NCBI RefSeq assembly: GCF_029892095.1
Contig: NZ_JARZAE010000004.1
Span: 2,976,001 to 3,040,000 of the forward strand
DNA length: 64,000 bases
DNA from: Kitasatospora sp. MAP12-44
GTDB taxonomy: Bacteria > Actinomycetota > Actinomycetes > Streptomycetales > Streptomycetaceae
Direction of reading: 5' to 3'
Shown: in pieces, positions 9,343 through 18,276 of the stretch
How the letters are laid out: every line of letters begins with the position of its first letter
Position numbering within the stretch: position 1 is the stretch's first letter
The notes under the pieces: generated by a model
The model's input: only the letters and a program-made list of their open reading frames with translations
Databases searched by the model: none
Told to the model about the DNA's origin: nothing
Position numbers and translations under genes: made by a program

Positions 9343-10287
9343 TCACCTCCCGGCAGTGCGGAAGACGCCGGCCGGCGGGGTGGGCGAGGGCGCCGCGACG
9401 GCATCCGTGGCCACCGCCGCGCCACCCGTGAAGTCGGCCAGCGCGCGCCCGGACTCGACTCGGCCGAGCGCCGCGTCCGAGGCCGTTCGGCGGGTCAACT
9501 CAGCCACCGGCAGCGGCTCCTGTCCGGCCACCAGGATCAGGTTGCCGAACCGCTTGCCGCGCAGCACGGCCGGATCGGCAATCAGCAGCACCTCGGGGAA
9601 GACCGACAGCAGTGTGGCCACCTGGGACCGGGCGAAGGGCAGCGCGCCGCCGTCCGCGATGTTGACGGCGTAGAGCCCGCCGGGGGCGAGCGCGCGGGCG
9701 GCCAGGGTGGCGAACTCCGCGGTCGTGCAGTGCGCGGGGACCCTGGCGCCGGAGAAGACGTCCGCGATGACCAGCTCCGCCGCCCCCTCGGGGGCACGGT
9801 CGAGCACCGCGCGGGCGTCGGCGCCGCGGACCTTGATCTGCCAGCCCTGCTGCAAGGGGAGTTCGGCGCGGACCCACTCCGTCAGCGCGGCGTCCAGCTC
9901 GGCCACCTGCTGGCGCGAGCGCGGGCGAGTGGCGGCGACGTAGCGGGCGAGTGTGAGCGCGCCGCCACCGAGGTGGAGGGCGCGGATCGGCTTGCCGGGC
10001 GGTCCGGCGAGATCCGCGACATGGCCCAGGCGGCGCTGGTACTCGAAGTCGAGACGGGTGGGATCGGCCAGATCGACATGTGACTGCGGAGCGCCGTCGA
10101 GCAGCAGTGACCAGGCCTGCGGCCGATCACGGTCGGGGACGAGCTCGGCGAGGCCGGTGTCGGTGCGGCGGGTACGGACGCCGCCGACCGGGCCGGCGGC
10201 CGTGGTGTCGCCGCTGCCAGGAGCGGCGGAAGCGTCGTCGGTGCTGGTGCTGCGCGGCCCGCGGGAGGCTCGTCGGTCTCGTCCCAT
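9343..10287 (-). CDS. Spermidine-synthase-like methyltransferase-fold protein
   Basis: A 314-residue protein with a Rossmann core: LHLGGGALTLARYVAA (nucleotide/dcSAM-binding loop), VAELDAALTEWVR (acidic residue after strand 2), DARAVLDRAPEGAAELVIADVFSGA, and ALAPGGLYAVNIAD. This pattern is that of the spermidine synthase family and the 'fused MFS/spermidine synthase' group in actinobacteria. True polyamine synthesis is not assured. The first 45 residues are disordered and basic. It converges with the sortase-substrate gene. Confidence 0.72.
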   Translation of the reverse strand: MGRDRRASRGPRSTSTDDASAAPGSGDTTAAGPVGGVRTRRTDTGLAELVPDRDRPQAWSLLLDGAPQSHVDLADPTRLDFEYQRRLGHVADLAGPPGKPIRALHLGGGALTLARYVAATRPRSRQQVAELDAALTEWVRAELPLQQGWQIKVRGADARAVLDRAPEGAAELVIADVFSGARVPAHCTTAEFATLAARALAPGGLYAVNIADGGALPFARSQVATLLSVFPEVLLIADPAVLRGKRFGNLILVAGQEPLPVAELTRRTASDAALGRVESGRALADFTGGAAVATDAVAAPSPTPPAGVFRTAGR

Positions 10288-10359
10288 GGAGCGAAGTATC
10301 CCCCGGGGGAACGGGAGAACGCGCAGGTGGCGGCCGTGGGCGCGAGGACCGGGCCGGGC

Positions 10360-10803
10360 TCAGAACGGGCCGAGGCCGCCTGCGGTCAGGGTGCAGGCGG
10401 CCTCGCAGAGGACCGACCGCAGCACCCACGGGTCCGTGGCGGCCGGCGCGCAGCCAGCTCCGGCGGGAGGCACCAGCCAGCGTGGATCGGTGGCCGGCAG
10501 CATCGCGGCGCCGGCCGTACAGGAGGTGCCGGGCAGGTGCCAGCGCTCGGCGGTGCCGGCCGGCACCAGGAAGCTGACGGTCGCCCCGGCACCCTGCAGC
10601 GCCGACCCGCAGGCCCTGCGCAGCCGCAGGATGTCCACCGTCTCCAGCCCGTGCCGCAGGGGGACCGTGACGGTGTCGCACGTCGGCGGGATGCCCTGGG
10701 CGGCGGGCGGCGAGAGCGGGGCCTCGTGCACGGCGCCCCCGAGGAGGCCCCCCGGCGCACCCCCGGGGACCGGACTGCGGAACGGCGGCGTTGAGGTGGC
10801 CAT
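10360..10803 (-). CDS. Conserved hypothetical protein
   Basis: A 147-residue protein of unrecognised family. Its features are a Pro/Gly-rich N-terminus, CDTVTVPLRHGLETVDILR in the centre, and five cysteines spread through it (CDT, RACG, SCTAG, GCAP, CEAAC). No signal peptide or membrane span is seen. The start ATG 10803 is followed upstream by GGAGGGCTCGC in gene orientation, which is a good ribosome-binding site. It is transcribed in the same direction as the spermidine-synthase-like gene, 72 bp upstream of it. Confidence 0.55.
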   Translation of the reverse strand: MATSTPPFRSPVPGGAPGGLLGGAVHEAPLSPPAAQGIPPTCDTVTVPLRHGLETVDILRLRRACGSALQGAGATVSFLVPAGTAERWHLPGTSCTAGAAMLPATDPRWLVPPAGAGCAPAATDPWVLRSVLCEAACTLTAGGLGPF

Positions 10804-11170
10804 GATGCGAGCCCTCCTGTTTCCCTCGTGTTCCCTTTCCCGCTGCCCGCCCCTCGACTTGCTCAGGCAATCTGAGGGTGCGTCAGTGAGACAAATGAAC
10901 TGGTGCTATGAAAGTGACCGGAGCTTCGGACGCTGCCCGATACTCCGTTGTCAACACAACGGCGCAGAAGCACAGATGGCCACGGGGCGTCTTACAGCAA
11001 GCCATGGCATTTCATGGCAGAAAGCCATGGAGATGTCGGATTTGGCGGCAAATATCCCCTATTTTCCGGCGAACTCACTGTGAGCCCCTCATGACAGCCG
11101 GTACTGTCGAGCCCGCATCAAGCAACTCCCGCATCACCAGGCACCGCCCCGCACCACCTCGGAGCGCACC
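10804..11170. promoter_or_regulatory. Divergent regulatory region with repeated CCATGG elements
   Basis: This 367-bp divergent gap has a drop in GC around 10,880-11,090. At 11001-11030 the element (G)CCATGG occurs twice around a CATGGC half-copy (GCCATGGCATTTCATGGCAG then AAAGCCATGG), which looks like an operator array. A 35-codon frame from ATG 10976 to TGA 11083 (ending MEMSDLAANIPYFPANSL) covers it. It has codon use unlike its neighbours and no clear ribosome-binding site, so I do not call it a gene. Confidence 0.35.
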
Positions 11171-12532
11171 ATGGCAGCCACCGCCCCCGCCGCGCCGACC
11201 CCCAACGCCGCCATGCGCGAGCTACGCGGCAACCTCTCCCCCGCGGAGTTCGCCATGGCGATCCGCCGGGCCGCCCGGGGTATCGGCGAGCACGTGTCCT
11301 GCGACGCCCGGTACGTCGGGCGGGTGGAGGCCGGCGAGATCCGCTGCCCCAACTACGCCTACGAGCGGGTATTCCGCCACATGTGGCCGGACCGGTCGCT
11401 GGAGGACCTCGGCTTCGTGCCCCGGACGGCCGTCCGGCGGCAGCCGCCCAGCCGACGTCCCGCGCCGCCCGAGCCGCACCACCTCGACGAGGAGAACGAC
11501 GACGTGCGTCGCCGTACGTTCCTGAACGGCGGTCCCACCGCCCTGGCCGCCGTGCTCGGTCTCGACACGCCGGCCCGAGCCGCGACCGGCTACCCCGTCT
11601 TCCCACGCCAGCGCGGCGCGGGCGCCGGAAAAGTCGGCTCGGCCGACGTCCGGGTCGTCGAGCAGGCTGTCCGGGACATCCGGTTGGCCGACGACCTGCA
11701 CGGCGCCGACACCCTGTTCGAGCAGGCCGGGGAGTCGCTGCGCAGGGCCTACCTGCTGCTCAACGAGGGCGACTACTCGCCCGGCACCGAGCGCCGCCTG
11801 CAGTCCACGGCCGGCGAGCTGGCCATCTCGGTCGGCTGGCTGGCGCACGACTCGAACCGGCTGGCGGACGCCCGCTCGTTCTACGCCGAGGCGCTGGCCA
11901 CCGCCCGGATGGCCGACGACACCGCGCTGGAGGCGCACGTCTTCTGCAACAGCGCCTTCCTGGCCCGGGACGCCGGCCGGCCCCGCGAGGCGCTGCGAGC
12001 CGCCCAGGCCGGCCAGAGCGCGGCCCGCCGGCTGGACTCCGACCGCCTGCTCTCGCTGCTCGCGATGCGCGAGGCCGGCGCCTGGGCGGTGCTCCAGGAC
12101 CGCCCCGCCTTCGAGCGCGCCCTGGTCCGCGCCCGCGTCCTCTTCGAGCGCGGCGACTGCGAGGCCGACCCGGAGTGGATGTCCTTCTACGGCGAGGCCG
12201 AGCTCGCCGGCCTGGAGGCGCAGTGCTGGTCCTCGCTGGGCGAGTGGGACCGGGCCAGCGAGCAGGCGGGGCTGGCCATGGCGCTGCAGGAACCGCACTT
12301 CGTCCGCAACCGCGCGCTCTACACCGCCGAGTTGGCGCACGACCGGCTCGGCCGCGGCGACCTGGCCGGAGCCGCCGAGTACGGCTCGGCCGCGGTCGGC
12401 CTGCTCAACGGCGTCCGGTCGGCCCGGATCCGCGGCATGCTGGCCGGCACCGCGGTGAGGCTGCGCGAGCACGCGTCGGTCAGCGAGGTGCGGGTCTTCC
12501 TGGCCGGCTACGACGCTGCGCTGGTGGCCTAG
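11171..12532 (+). CDS. XRE-like DNA-binding regulator with C-terminal TPR domain
   Basis: A 453-residue regulator of a type abundant in streptomycetes. An N-terminal helix-turn-helix-like region ([33 protein letters not shown]) is followed by a linker with RRRTFLNGG. Then comes a long helical tetratricopeptide region (residues 150-450: ANLAxxx/[52 protein letters not shown]). Such proteins, including Nsd-type regulators, control development or antibiotic production. The ligand is unknown. Its TAG stop at 12530-12532 overlaps the opposing stop of the convergent phosphatase gene within the same CTAG. Confidence 0.75.
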   Translation: MAATAPAAPTPNAAMRELRGNLSPAEFAMAIRRAARGIGEHVSCDARYVGRVEAGEIRCPNYAYERVFRHMWPDRSLEDLGFVPRTAVRRQPPSRRPAPPEPHHLDEENDDVRRRTFLNGGPTALAAVLGLDTPARAATGYPVFPRQRGAGAGKVGSADVRVVEQAVRDIRLADDLHGADTLFEQAGESLRRAYLLLNEGDYSPGTERRLQSTAGELAISVGWLAHDSNRLADARSFYAEALATARMADDTALEAHVFCNSAFLARDAGRPREALRAAQAGQSAARRLDSDRLLSLLAMREAGAWAVLQDRPAFERALVRARVLFERGDCEADPEWMSFYGEAELAGLEAQCWSSLGEWDRASEQAGLAMALQEPHFVRNRALYTAELAHDRLGRGDLAGAAEYGSAAVGLLNGVRSARIRGMLAGTAVRLREHASVSEVRVFLAGYDAALVA

Positions 12533-13176
12533 CTCAGGGTGTCCAGGTGGCTGAGGTCGTTCCAGACCTCCACCGCGGGCAGTCCGTACTCCCAGGAGAG
12601 CACCGAGAGTGCGGCCGTGCCCAGTTTGAGGCGCTGGGCGAACTCGGGTGCCTGGCCGAGCCAGCGGGAGGCCAGTACGCGCAGCAGGTGGCCGTGGGCG
12701 AAGACCATCACGTCGCGGTCGGCGCAGTGCATGGTGGTGGTCTCGGGGTGCGGGGTGCCGTGCTCCTCGTTGATGTCGGCGAGCAGGCTGTCCACCCGCG
12801 CGGCCACCTCGGAGAGCTTCTCGCCGCCGGGCACCCCGTCGCGCCAGATCAGCCAGTCGGACTTGTCGGTCTCCCGGATCTCCGTACCGGTGCGGCCCTC
12901 GTAGGCGCCGTAGTCCCACTCCATCAGTTCGGGCCGCTCGATGGCGCGGTCGCCGAAGCCGGCCAGCTCGCAGGTCTCCTTGGCGCGGGAGAGCGGGCTG
13001 GTGAGCACCAGGGCGCCGGGCAGGCCGTTCCAGGGCGCGGCCTGCAGCCGGGCGCCGAGCGCGCGGGCCATCGCGCGGCCTTCGTCGGTGAGCGGGATGT
13101 CGGTGCGGCCGGTGTGCTGGCCGCTCGCGGACCAGGCGGTCTCGCCGTGGCGGACGAGGATCAGACGTGCGGGCAT
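12529..13176 (-). CDS. Histidine phosphatase (phosphoglycerate-mutase-like)
   Basis: Carries the histidine-phosphatase signature [10 protein letters not shown] (nucleophile His near residue 10), [22 protein letters not shown], the acidic [10 protein letters not shown], and the second catalytic His in [14 protein letters not shown]. These phosphatases act on small phosphoesters; candidates include acid phosphatase or 2,3-bisphosphoglycerate-like substrates. I chose ATG 13176 ([12 protein letters not shown]), which begins right at the domain; ATG 13233 would add 19 unconserved residues. It converges on the XRE/TPR gene with a 3-nt overlap of stop codons. Confidence 0.88.
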   Translation of the reverse strand: MPARLILVRHGETAWSASGQHTGRTDIPLTDEGRAMARALGARLQAAPWNGLPGALVLTSPLSRAKETCELAGFGDRAIERPELMEWDYGAYEGRTGTEIRETDKSDWLIWRDGVPGGEKLSEVAARVDSLLADINEEHGTPHPETTTMHCADRDVMVFAHGHLLRVLASRWLGQAPEFAQRLKLGTAALSVLSWEYGLPAVEVWNDLSHLDTLS

Positions 13177-13304
13177 CGGGCGACTCCTGGGTGCCTTGGC
13201 ATGGTCGGTCGGCTCCCTCCCATGATCCCCCATTCGGCCCGGACGCCCTTACTGGGACGGTTCGGTGCCGATTGTCCGACCCGGGTGCAACACTGGCGAG
13301 CACC

Positions 13305-14531
13305 ATGAACGTCACACAGACCGAGCCGGCCCGACGACTGGCCGTGCTGCGCGGCGGGGCCGAGCAGCGCGGCCTCGATGCCCGTGCCCTGGCCGCTCTG
13401 GCGGCCAACCCCGGCTGCCACCGCCGAGCGCTGCTCGACGCCGCCGGGGTGGACAAGACCGCGCTGGCCGACCGGCTCGGCCAGCCGGCACCGTTCGGCC
13501 GCTCGCCGTTCGCGATCGCCCGCGGCAACGCCTTCGAGGCCCGGCTGAAGGCCGACGGCTGCGCAGCCCTCCTGGCGCCGCTGCGCCGGCGGCTCGGCCT
13601 GCCGGCCGAGGAGGACTCCCCGCTGCTGGTGCCCGACCTGCTGCCGCGCTCGGGCCCCGCCGTGCGCGCGGCCCGCACCGCGCAGGCGCTCGCCGAGGCG
13701 GTGGCCGAGCCGGCGTCCTGGACGCTGCTCGACCACCCGATGCTGCGGCTGACCGTGGCCGGCAGTCCGGCCTACCTGGAGCCGGACGCGGTGGTGGTGC
13801 GCGACGGGCGCTGCACGGTGGTCGAGATCAAGTCCTTCCCGGTGCTCGACGGATCGGCCGACCCGGCCAAGGTCGGCGCGGCCGCCCGGCAGGCCGCGGT
13901 GTACGTGCTCGCGCTGCAGGAGGCCGCGGGCCACTCGGCCGAGCACGGCCCTTACGCCGCCCCGCAGTTGCCAGGCAGTCCCGAGCTGACCGTGCTGCTG
14001 GTCTGCCCGAAGGACTTCGGCAACCGCCCGACCGCCCAGCTGATCGACATCCGCCGTGAACTGGCGACCACTCGGCGGCAGTTGGCCCGGCTGACCCGGA
14101 TCGACGAGCTGCTCGACGCACTGCCGCCAGGCACCAGCTTCGACCTCGGGCCGGATCCGGCCGGTCAACCGACGCGCCCGGTCGGCGAGTTGGCGGCAGC
14201 GGTGGAGTCGGTTCCGGCGGCGTACAGCCCGGAGTGCCTGTCCGCCTGCGAGTTGGGCTTCCACTGCCGCTCGCAGGCGCGCTGCTCGGACGCGGTGGAG
14301 CAGCTGGGCCGCGGGGTGCGCGGCGAGCTGGGCAGCCTCCGCACGGTCGGCGCGGCGCTGGCCGCGGCACACGGCAGCAAGGCGGCGGACGGCGAGCCCG
14401 CACCCGGCAAGGCGGCGGAGGACGAGGCGACAGACGGCGAGGCGGCGCACGACGAGGCAGCGGCCCGGCTCGCCTACGCCGCGGCGCTGCGAGCCGAAGC
14501 CCTGGGCGCGGTCGGCACGGTGGCCGGATGA
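13305..14531 (+). CDS. PD-(D/E)XK nuclease with C-terminal four-cysteine cluster (Cas4/RecB-like)
   Basis: A 408-residue protein. The middle region YLEPDAVVVRDGRCTVVEIKSF contains D161, E174 and K176 of a PD-(D/E)XK nuclease core. C311, C315, C321 and C326 (CLSACELGFHCRSQARC) form a cysteine cluster of the kind that ligates an iron-sulfur centre in Cas4 and AddB-type nucleases. It is therefore a probable metal-dependent DNA exonuclease. ATG 13305 (MNVTQTEP) is used because upstream codons are unconserved. It is the first gene of a three-gene operon: its stop overlaps the next start as ATGA, and a helicase follows. The 30-residue Ala/Glu/Asp-rich C-terminal tail is disordered. A role in DNA repair or phage defence is inference. 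Confidence 0.7.
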   Translation: MNVTQTEPARRLAVLRGGAEQRGLDARALAALAANPGCHRRALLDAAGVDKTALADRLGQPAPFGRSPFAIARGNAFEARLKADGCAALLAPLRRRLGLPAEEDSPLLVPDLLPRSGPAVRAARTAQALAEAVAEPASWTLLDHPMLRLTVAGSPAYLEPDAVVVRDGRCTVVEIKSFPVLDGSADPAKVGAAARQAAVYVLALQEAAGHSAEHGPYAAPQLPGSPELTVLLVCPKDFGNRPTAQLIDIRRELATTRRQLARLTRIDELLDALPPGTSFDLGPDPAGQPTRPVGELAAAVESVPAAYSPECLSACELGFHCRSQARCSDAVEQLGRGVRGELGSLRTVGAALAAAHGSKAADGEPAPGKAAEDEATDGEAAHDEAAARLAYAAALRAEALGAVGTVAG

Positions 14532-16129
14532 GCCTGCTCTCCACCCTGGCCCGGCTGGAGGCGGTGCGCAGCGGCCGCGCCGAGCCGCTGGCCACCGTCC
14601 GCCACCGGCACCTGTCCGAGCGGCCGCTCGTCCTGGTCCCGCTCGCGGCCGCCGCCGAGGACGGCGCGCCGCTGGCCGTCCTGCTCGGCACCGACCGGCA
14701 GGCGCCGCAGCTGCACATCGTGCCGCAGCCGCTCAACCGCGGCCGCCGCTACGCCTTCCTGGCCGATGTCGCGGCCGACCTGCTCCCTTATCTGGAGTCG
14801 TACGCCGCCGCGGTGGAGCAGATCGAGGGCTCCGAGAAGGACCCGCAGACCGGCGAGAAGACCCCGACCGTCCGCGAACTGTGCACCGACGCACCGCAGC
14901 TGATCGTGCCGAACCCCGGAGCGGTGCAGCACCTGGCACTGCTCGGCCGGGCCACCAGGTTCCGCCGCACCGCCGAGGACCCCGACCCGGGGCAGTACCC
15001 GGCTCCGGCCCAAGTGCCATTGCTCGGGCGCTGGTTGACCCACCTCACGGACCGCGCCGCGGTGCCGGGCTCCAGCCTGCTGCTGGCGATGACCAGTCTG
15101 CTCTCGCGGCACTGGGCGACCGGCCAGAGCCACCTGGAGGACCAGCACCTGGGTGCCCAACTCGCCTGGCACCGGGGGCCGGACGGGCCGCCGGGCGCCG
15201 AGGCCGCCCGGCTGGTGGAGAGCGCCAGGGACGAGCGCGGGCAGCTGCTGCACCCGCCCGCCGGGCCGACCACCGATCCGCGCTTCGACGAGAAGCTGCT
15301 CGCCCCGGCGATCGCCCGCTACGACGCCGCCCTCGCCGCGCTGCGCCACGCACAGGACGAGGACGGTCCGCAGAGCCCGCGCGCCCAGAGCGCGCAGGCC
15401 GCCATCGACCGGGCGGTGGCGCAGCTGCGCACCCTGCTGACCGGCGTCCTGCTGCCCACCTGGCACGACGTGTGGCGCGGCGTTGACCTGCTGCGCACGC
15501 TGCCGCCGGCCGCGCACCTGCCCGAGCGCTGGGAGAGCGACCGTTGGTCCTTCACCGGCCACCGCGACCGGGTGAGCGCCGGCGAGCCGCCGCAGCCCCG
15601 CCGGGACGACGCCGTCACCGCCGCCCGCAAGCTCGCCCAGCGCGAGCGCGAGCAGGTGCGCACCGACGTCCAGGAGGCCCTGGACGACCCGCTCGCCATG
15701 GCCGAACGGCGGCTGTCCGGCGAGGCGTTCAGCGGCGTGGTGACCGAGCTGGTGCCCGACTGGGACACCTCGGGCCGCTCCCCCAAGCCCCGCCCGCTGC
15801 TGACCGTGCGCACCGGCGACCACCCGCACGCCGACCTCGGCCGCGAGGTGCACCGGCCCACCGGGCAGGCCGCCCAGAAGGCGGTGATCACGGCGGTCGA
15901 GCCCGAGGCGGGCCTGATCACCGTCCGGATCACCTCGGGGATGGGCCGCAAGAAGGAGCCCGAGCCCGGCTCGCTGCCCGCCGTGGGAGAGCAGGTCACC
16001 TTCACGCTCTTCGAGTTGACGGCCCGTCAGTCCGCCCCGCTGCCCGAGCCCGACGACACCCCGTGGACGCACGGTGGTCCCCCGACCGACGTCCAGGATT
16101 CGCCTACCTCTGCCGAAGAGTGGGAATGA
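14528..16129 (+). CDS. Unrecognised protein of the nuclease-helicase operon
   Basis: A 533-residue cytosolic protein with no domain I can name. It begins MSLLSTLARLEAV and contains a region with LNRGRRYAFLADVAADLLPYLE, and LLLAMTSLLSRHWATGQSHLEDQHLGAQLAWHRG in the centre. A C-terminal beta-rich part (RPLLTVRTGDHPHADLGREVH, AVITAVEPEAGLITVRITSGMG) resembles an OB-like fold. Both its start and stop overlap neighbouring genes by ATGA, so it is translationally coupled between a Cas4-like nuclease and an SF1 helicase. It probably forms part of one complex with them. Function is unknown. Confidence 0.6.
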   Translation: MSLLSTLARLEAVRSGRAEPLATVRHRHLSERPLVLVPLAAAAEDGAPLAVLLGTDRQAPQLHIVPQPLNRGRRYAFLADVAADLLPYLESYAAAVEQIEGSEKDPQTGEKTPTVRELCTDAPQLIVPNPGAVQHLALLGRATRFRRTAEDPDPGQYPAPAQVPLLGRWLTHLTDRAAVPGSSLLLAMTSLLSRHWATGQSHLEDQHLGAQLAWHRGPDGPPGAEAARLVESARDERGQLLHPPAGPTTDPRFDEKLLAPAIARYDAALAALRHAQDEDGPQSPRAQSAQAAIDRAVAQLRTLLTGVLLPTWHDVWRGVDLLRTLPPAAHLPERWESDRWSFTGHRDRVSAGEPPQPRRDDAVTAARKLAQREREQVRTDVQEALDDPLAMAERRLSGEAFSGVVTELVPDWDTSGRSPKPRPLLTVRTGDHPHADLGREVHRPTGQAAQKAVITAVEPEAGLITVRITSGMGRKKEPEPGSLPAVGEQVTFTLFELTARQSAPLPEPDDTPWTHGGPPTDVQDSPTSAEEWE

Positions 16130-17502
16130 CCAGCACTGTGAGCCCTCTTCAAGCACCGCACGGCCTCGGTCCCGGCGCGGCGGCCGATGCCGCGGTGGCC
16201 GCGATCCTGGACGCCACCGTGCGCCCGTCGCCGCGCGCTCCGCGCGGTGTGGTGGTGGACTCCCCGCCCGGCGCTGGGAAGTCGACCCTGGTGGTCAAGG
16301 CAGCACGCGAACTGGTGGGCGCCGGCGAGCGGTTGATGATCGTCGCGCAGACCAACAGCCAGGTCGACGACCTGGTCGACCGGTTGGCGGCCAAGGCCCC
16401 CGACCTGGGCATCGGCCGGCTGCACAGCAGCGACGCCCGGCCCGCCCCGCAGGCGCTGCGGCACCCGAACGTGACCGCCTCCAGCAAGGCCGCCGACCTG
16501 CTGGAGCAGGATGTGGTGATCTCCACCGCGGCCAAGTGGCAGTGGGTCAAGGACGTCGACCCGTGGCGGCACGCGATCGTCGACGAGGCGTACCAGATGC
16601 GCTCGGACGCGCTGCTGGCCGTCGCCCGGCTCTTCGAGCGGGCGCTCTTCGTCGGCGACCCGGGCCAGTTGGACCCGTTCACGGTGGTCGGCACCGAGCA
16701 GTGGGCGGGGCTCAGCTACGACCCGTCGAGCAGCGCGGTGGTGACCCTGCTGGCGCACAACCCGGCGATCGTGCCGCACCGGCTGCCGGTCTCCTGGCGG
16801 CTGCCGGCCTCGGCCGCGCCGCTGATCTCGGCGGCGTTCTACCCCTACACGCCGTTCCGCTCCGGCACCGGTCCGGGTGACCGGCTGCTGATCCCGCGCG
16901 GCCGGCCGGACGGCTCCGCGCTGGACGCGGCGATCGACGAGGCCGCCGAGCATGGCTGGGCGCTGCTGGAGCTGCCCGCCCGGCACACCGTGCGGACCGA
17001 CCCGCAGGCGGTGGCAGCCGTCGCCGCGGTGGTCTGCCGGCTGCTGGAGCGCGGCCTGGACACCCGCTCCGAGCAGGGCGGCAGCCCGCTCACCCCGGAT
17101 CGGATCGCGGTCGGCACGGCCCACCGGGACCAGGCCGCCGCCGTCCGCGCGGCGCTCGCCGCGCTGGGCATCCCGGTGGACACCACCGCGGGCCCCGCCG
17201 TCACCGTCGACACCGCGAACCGCTTGCAGGGGCGCGAGTACGACGTCACGGTGGTGCTGCACCCGCTCTCCGGCCGCCCGGACGCGACCGCCTTCCACCT
17301 GGAGACCGGCCGGCTCTGCGTACTGGCCTCCCGGCACCGGCACGCCTGCATCGTGGTCGCCCGGGCCGGCATCGCCGCCCTGCTGGACGAGCACCCGTCC
17401 ACCGAACCGGTGCAGCTGGGGGTGACGGTGAAGTTCCCGGACGGCTGGGAGGCGAACCACGCGGTGCTGCAGCACCTCGGCGAGCACCGCGTGCGGTTGT
17501 AG
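16126..17502 (+). CDS. Superfamily 1 (UPF1/DNA2-like) helicase
   Basis: A 458-residue P-loop NTPase. Walker A is DSPPGAGKST (residues 45-54), motif Ia QTNSQVDDLVDRL, Walker B AIVDEAYQM (D153, E154), motif III VGDPGQLDPF, motif IV-like LPVSWRLP, motif V VTVDTANRLQGREYDVTVV, and motif VI LASRHRHACIVV. This is the order for an SF1 DNA/RNA helicase of the UPF1/DNA2 kind, reduced to the two RecA domains. ATG 16126 overlaps the preceding stop (ATGA). With the upstream nuclease it forms a nuclease plus helicase pair, the usual architecture of end-processing or defence complexes. Confidence 0.82.
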   Translation: MTSTVSPLQAPHGLGPGAAADAAVAAILDATVRPSPRAPRGVVVDSPPGAGKSTLVVKAARELVGAGERLMIVAQTNSQVDDLVDRLAAKAPDLGIGRLHSSDARPAPQALRHPNVTASSKAADLLEQDVVISTAAKWQWVKDVDPWRHAIVDEAYQMRSDALLAVARLFERALFVGDPGQLDPFTVVGTEQWAGLSYDPSSSAVVTLLAHNPAIVPHRLPVSWRLPASAAPLISAAFYPYTPFRSGTGPGDRLLIPRGRPDGSALDAAIDEAAEHGWALLELPARHTVRTDPQAVAAVAAVVCRLLERGLDTRSEQGGSPLTPDRIAVGTAHRDQAAAVRAALAALGIPVDTTAGPAVTVDTANRLQGREYDVTVVLHPLSGRPDATAFHLETGRLCVLASRHRHACIVVARAGIAALLDEHPSTEPVQLGVTVKFPDGWEANHAVLQHLGEHRVRL

Positions 17503-17557
17503 CCGCCGGCGGCCTCCCGCGGTCGGTGGCTCGGTGCGGCTGCTGTTCAATGTCGAC

Positions 17558-18118
17558 ATGAACCACGAGCTCCCGATGGCCGGACACCTGCTGGTCGCCT
17601 TCGCGCTGACCTACGCCCTTGGCTTCGAGCGCAGTCTGCGCGGCGCGGCCGCCGGCGATCGGACCTTCTCGCTGATCGGGGTGGGCGCGGCCGTCGTCGC
17701 GGCGCTGGCGCAGCACGGCGCGCCCAACGTGCTGACCGGGGTGATCACCGGCGTCGGCTTCATCGGCGGCGGGCTGGTGTTCCGCGAGACCCGGGCGACC
17801 GGGGACGTGGTGCGCGGCATCACCACGGCCGCCACGATCTTCGCGGCCGCCGCCGTCGGCGCCGCGGCCGGCCAGGGCCTGCTGCTGCTCGCCGCCATCG
17901 GTACGGGGCTGGCGCTGCTGACCCTGGAGATCCGGCACATCCCGGGGCTGCGGCTGCTCGACGGCCGCCGCTGGGCGCGCGACTTCGCCGAGGACGACCA
18001 CTGCGAAGGGGAGCCCACCCCCAGCGCCCCCGGCTCCCCCACCCGGCTCGACCCCGCGGACGAGGACCTGCTGGACGCCGCCAGGTCCAGCGAGGAGGCG
18101 GACCGGTCGCGAGTCTGA
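17558..18118 (+). CDS. MgtC/SapB family membrane protein
   Basis: A 186-residue inner-membrane protein with four or five predicted spans: HLLVAFALTYALGFERSLRG, TFSLIGVGAAVVAALAQHG, VITGVGFIGGGLVFRE, TTAATIFAAAAVGAAAGQG, and LLLLAAIGTGLALLTLEI. The FERxxRG and GVGFIGGGLVF-(7-9)-G-TTA pattern is the MgtC/SapB signature. Family members are linked to magnesium limitation and membrane potential. ATG 17558 (MNHELPM) is used; an in-frame GTG at 17534 is possible. The acidic C-terminal tail is cytoplasmic. It is 55 bp after the helicase gene but functionally unrelated. Confidence 0.82.
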   Translation: MNHELPMAGHLLVAFALTYALGFERSLRGAAAGDRTFSLIGVGAAVVAALAQHGAPNVLTGVITGVGFIGGGLVFRETRATGDVVRGITTAATIFAAAAVGAAAGQGLLLLAAIGTGLALLTLEIRHIPGLRLLDGRRWARDFAEDDHCEGEPTPSAPGSPTRLDPADEDLLDAARSSEEADRSRV

Positions 18119-18276
18119 GCCGGTCGACGGGGTGGGCCGGCCGGGCTCCGGGTCGGCGGGGCTGTCCGCTTGCTGCCAGGCAGCCTGTTGCAGAAGGTGC
18201 AGCAGTGACGTCACCTCCCTCTTCTGGCAAGGTCATTGACGTGCTGCCGTGCAGCCCCGACCTACCGAGGAGACCC

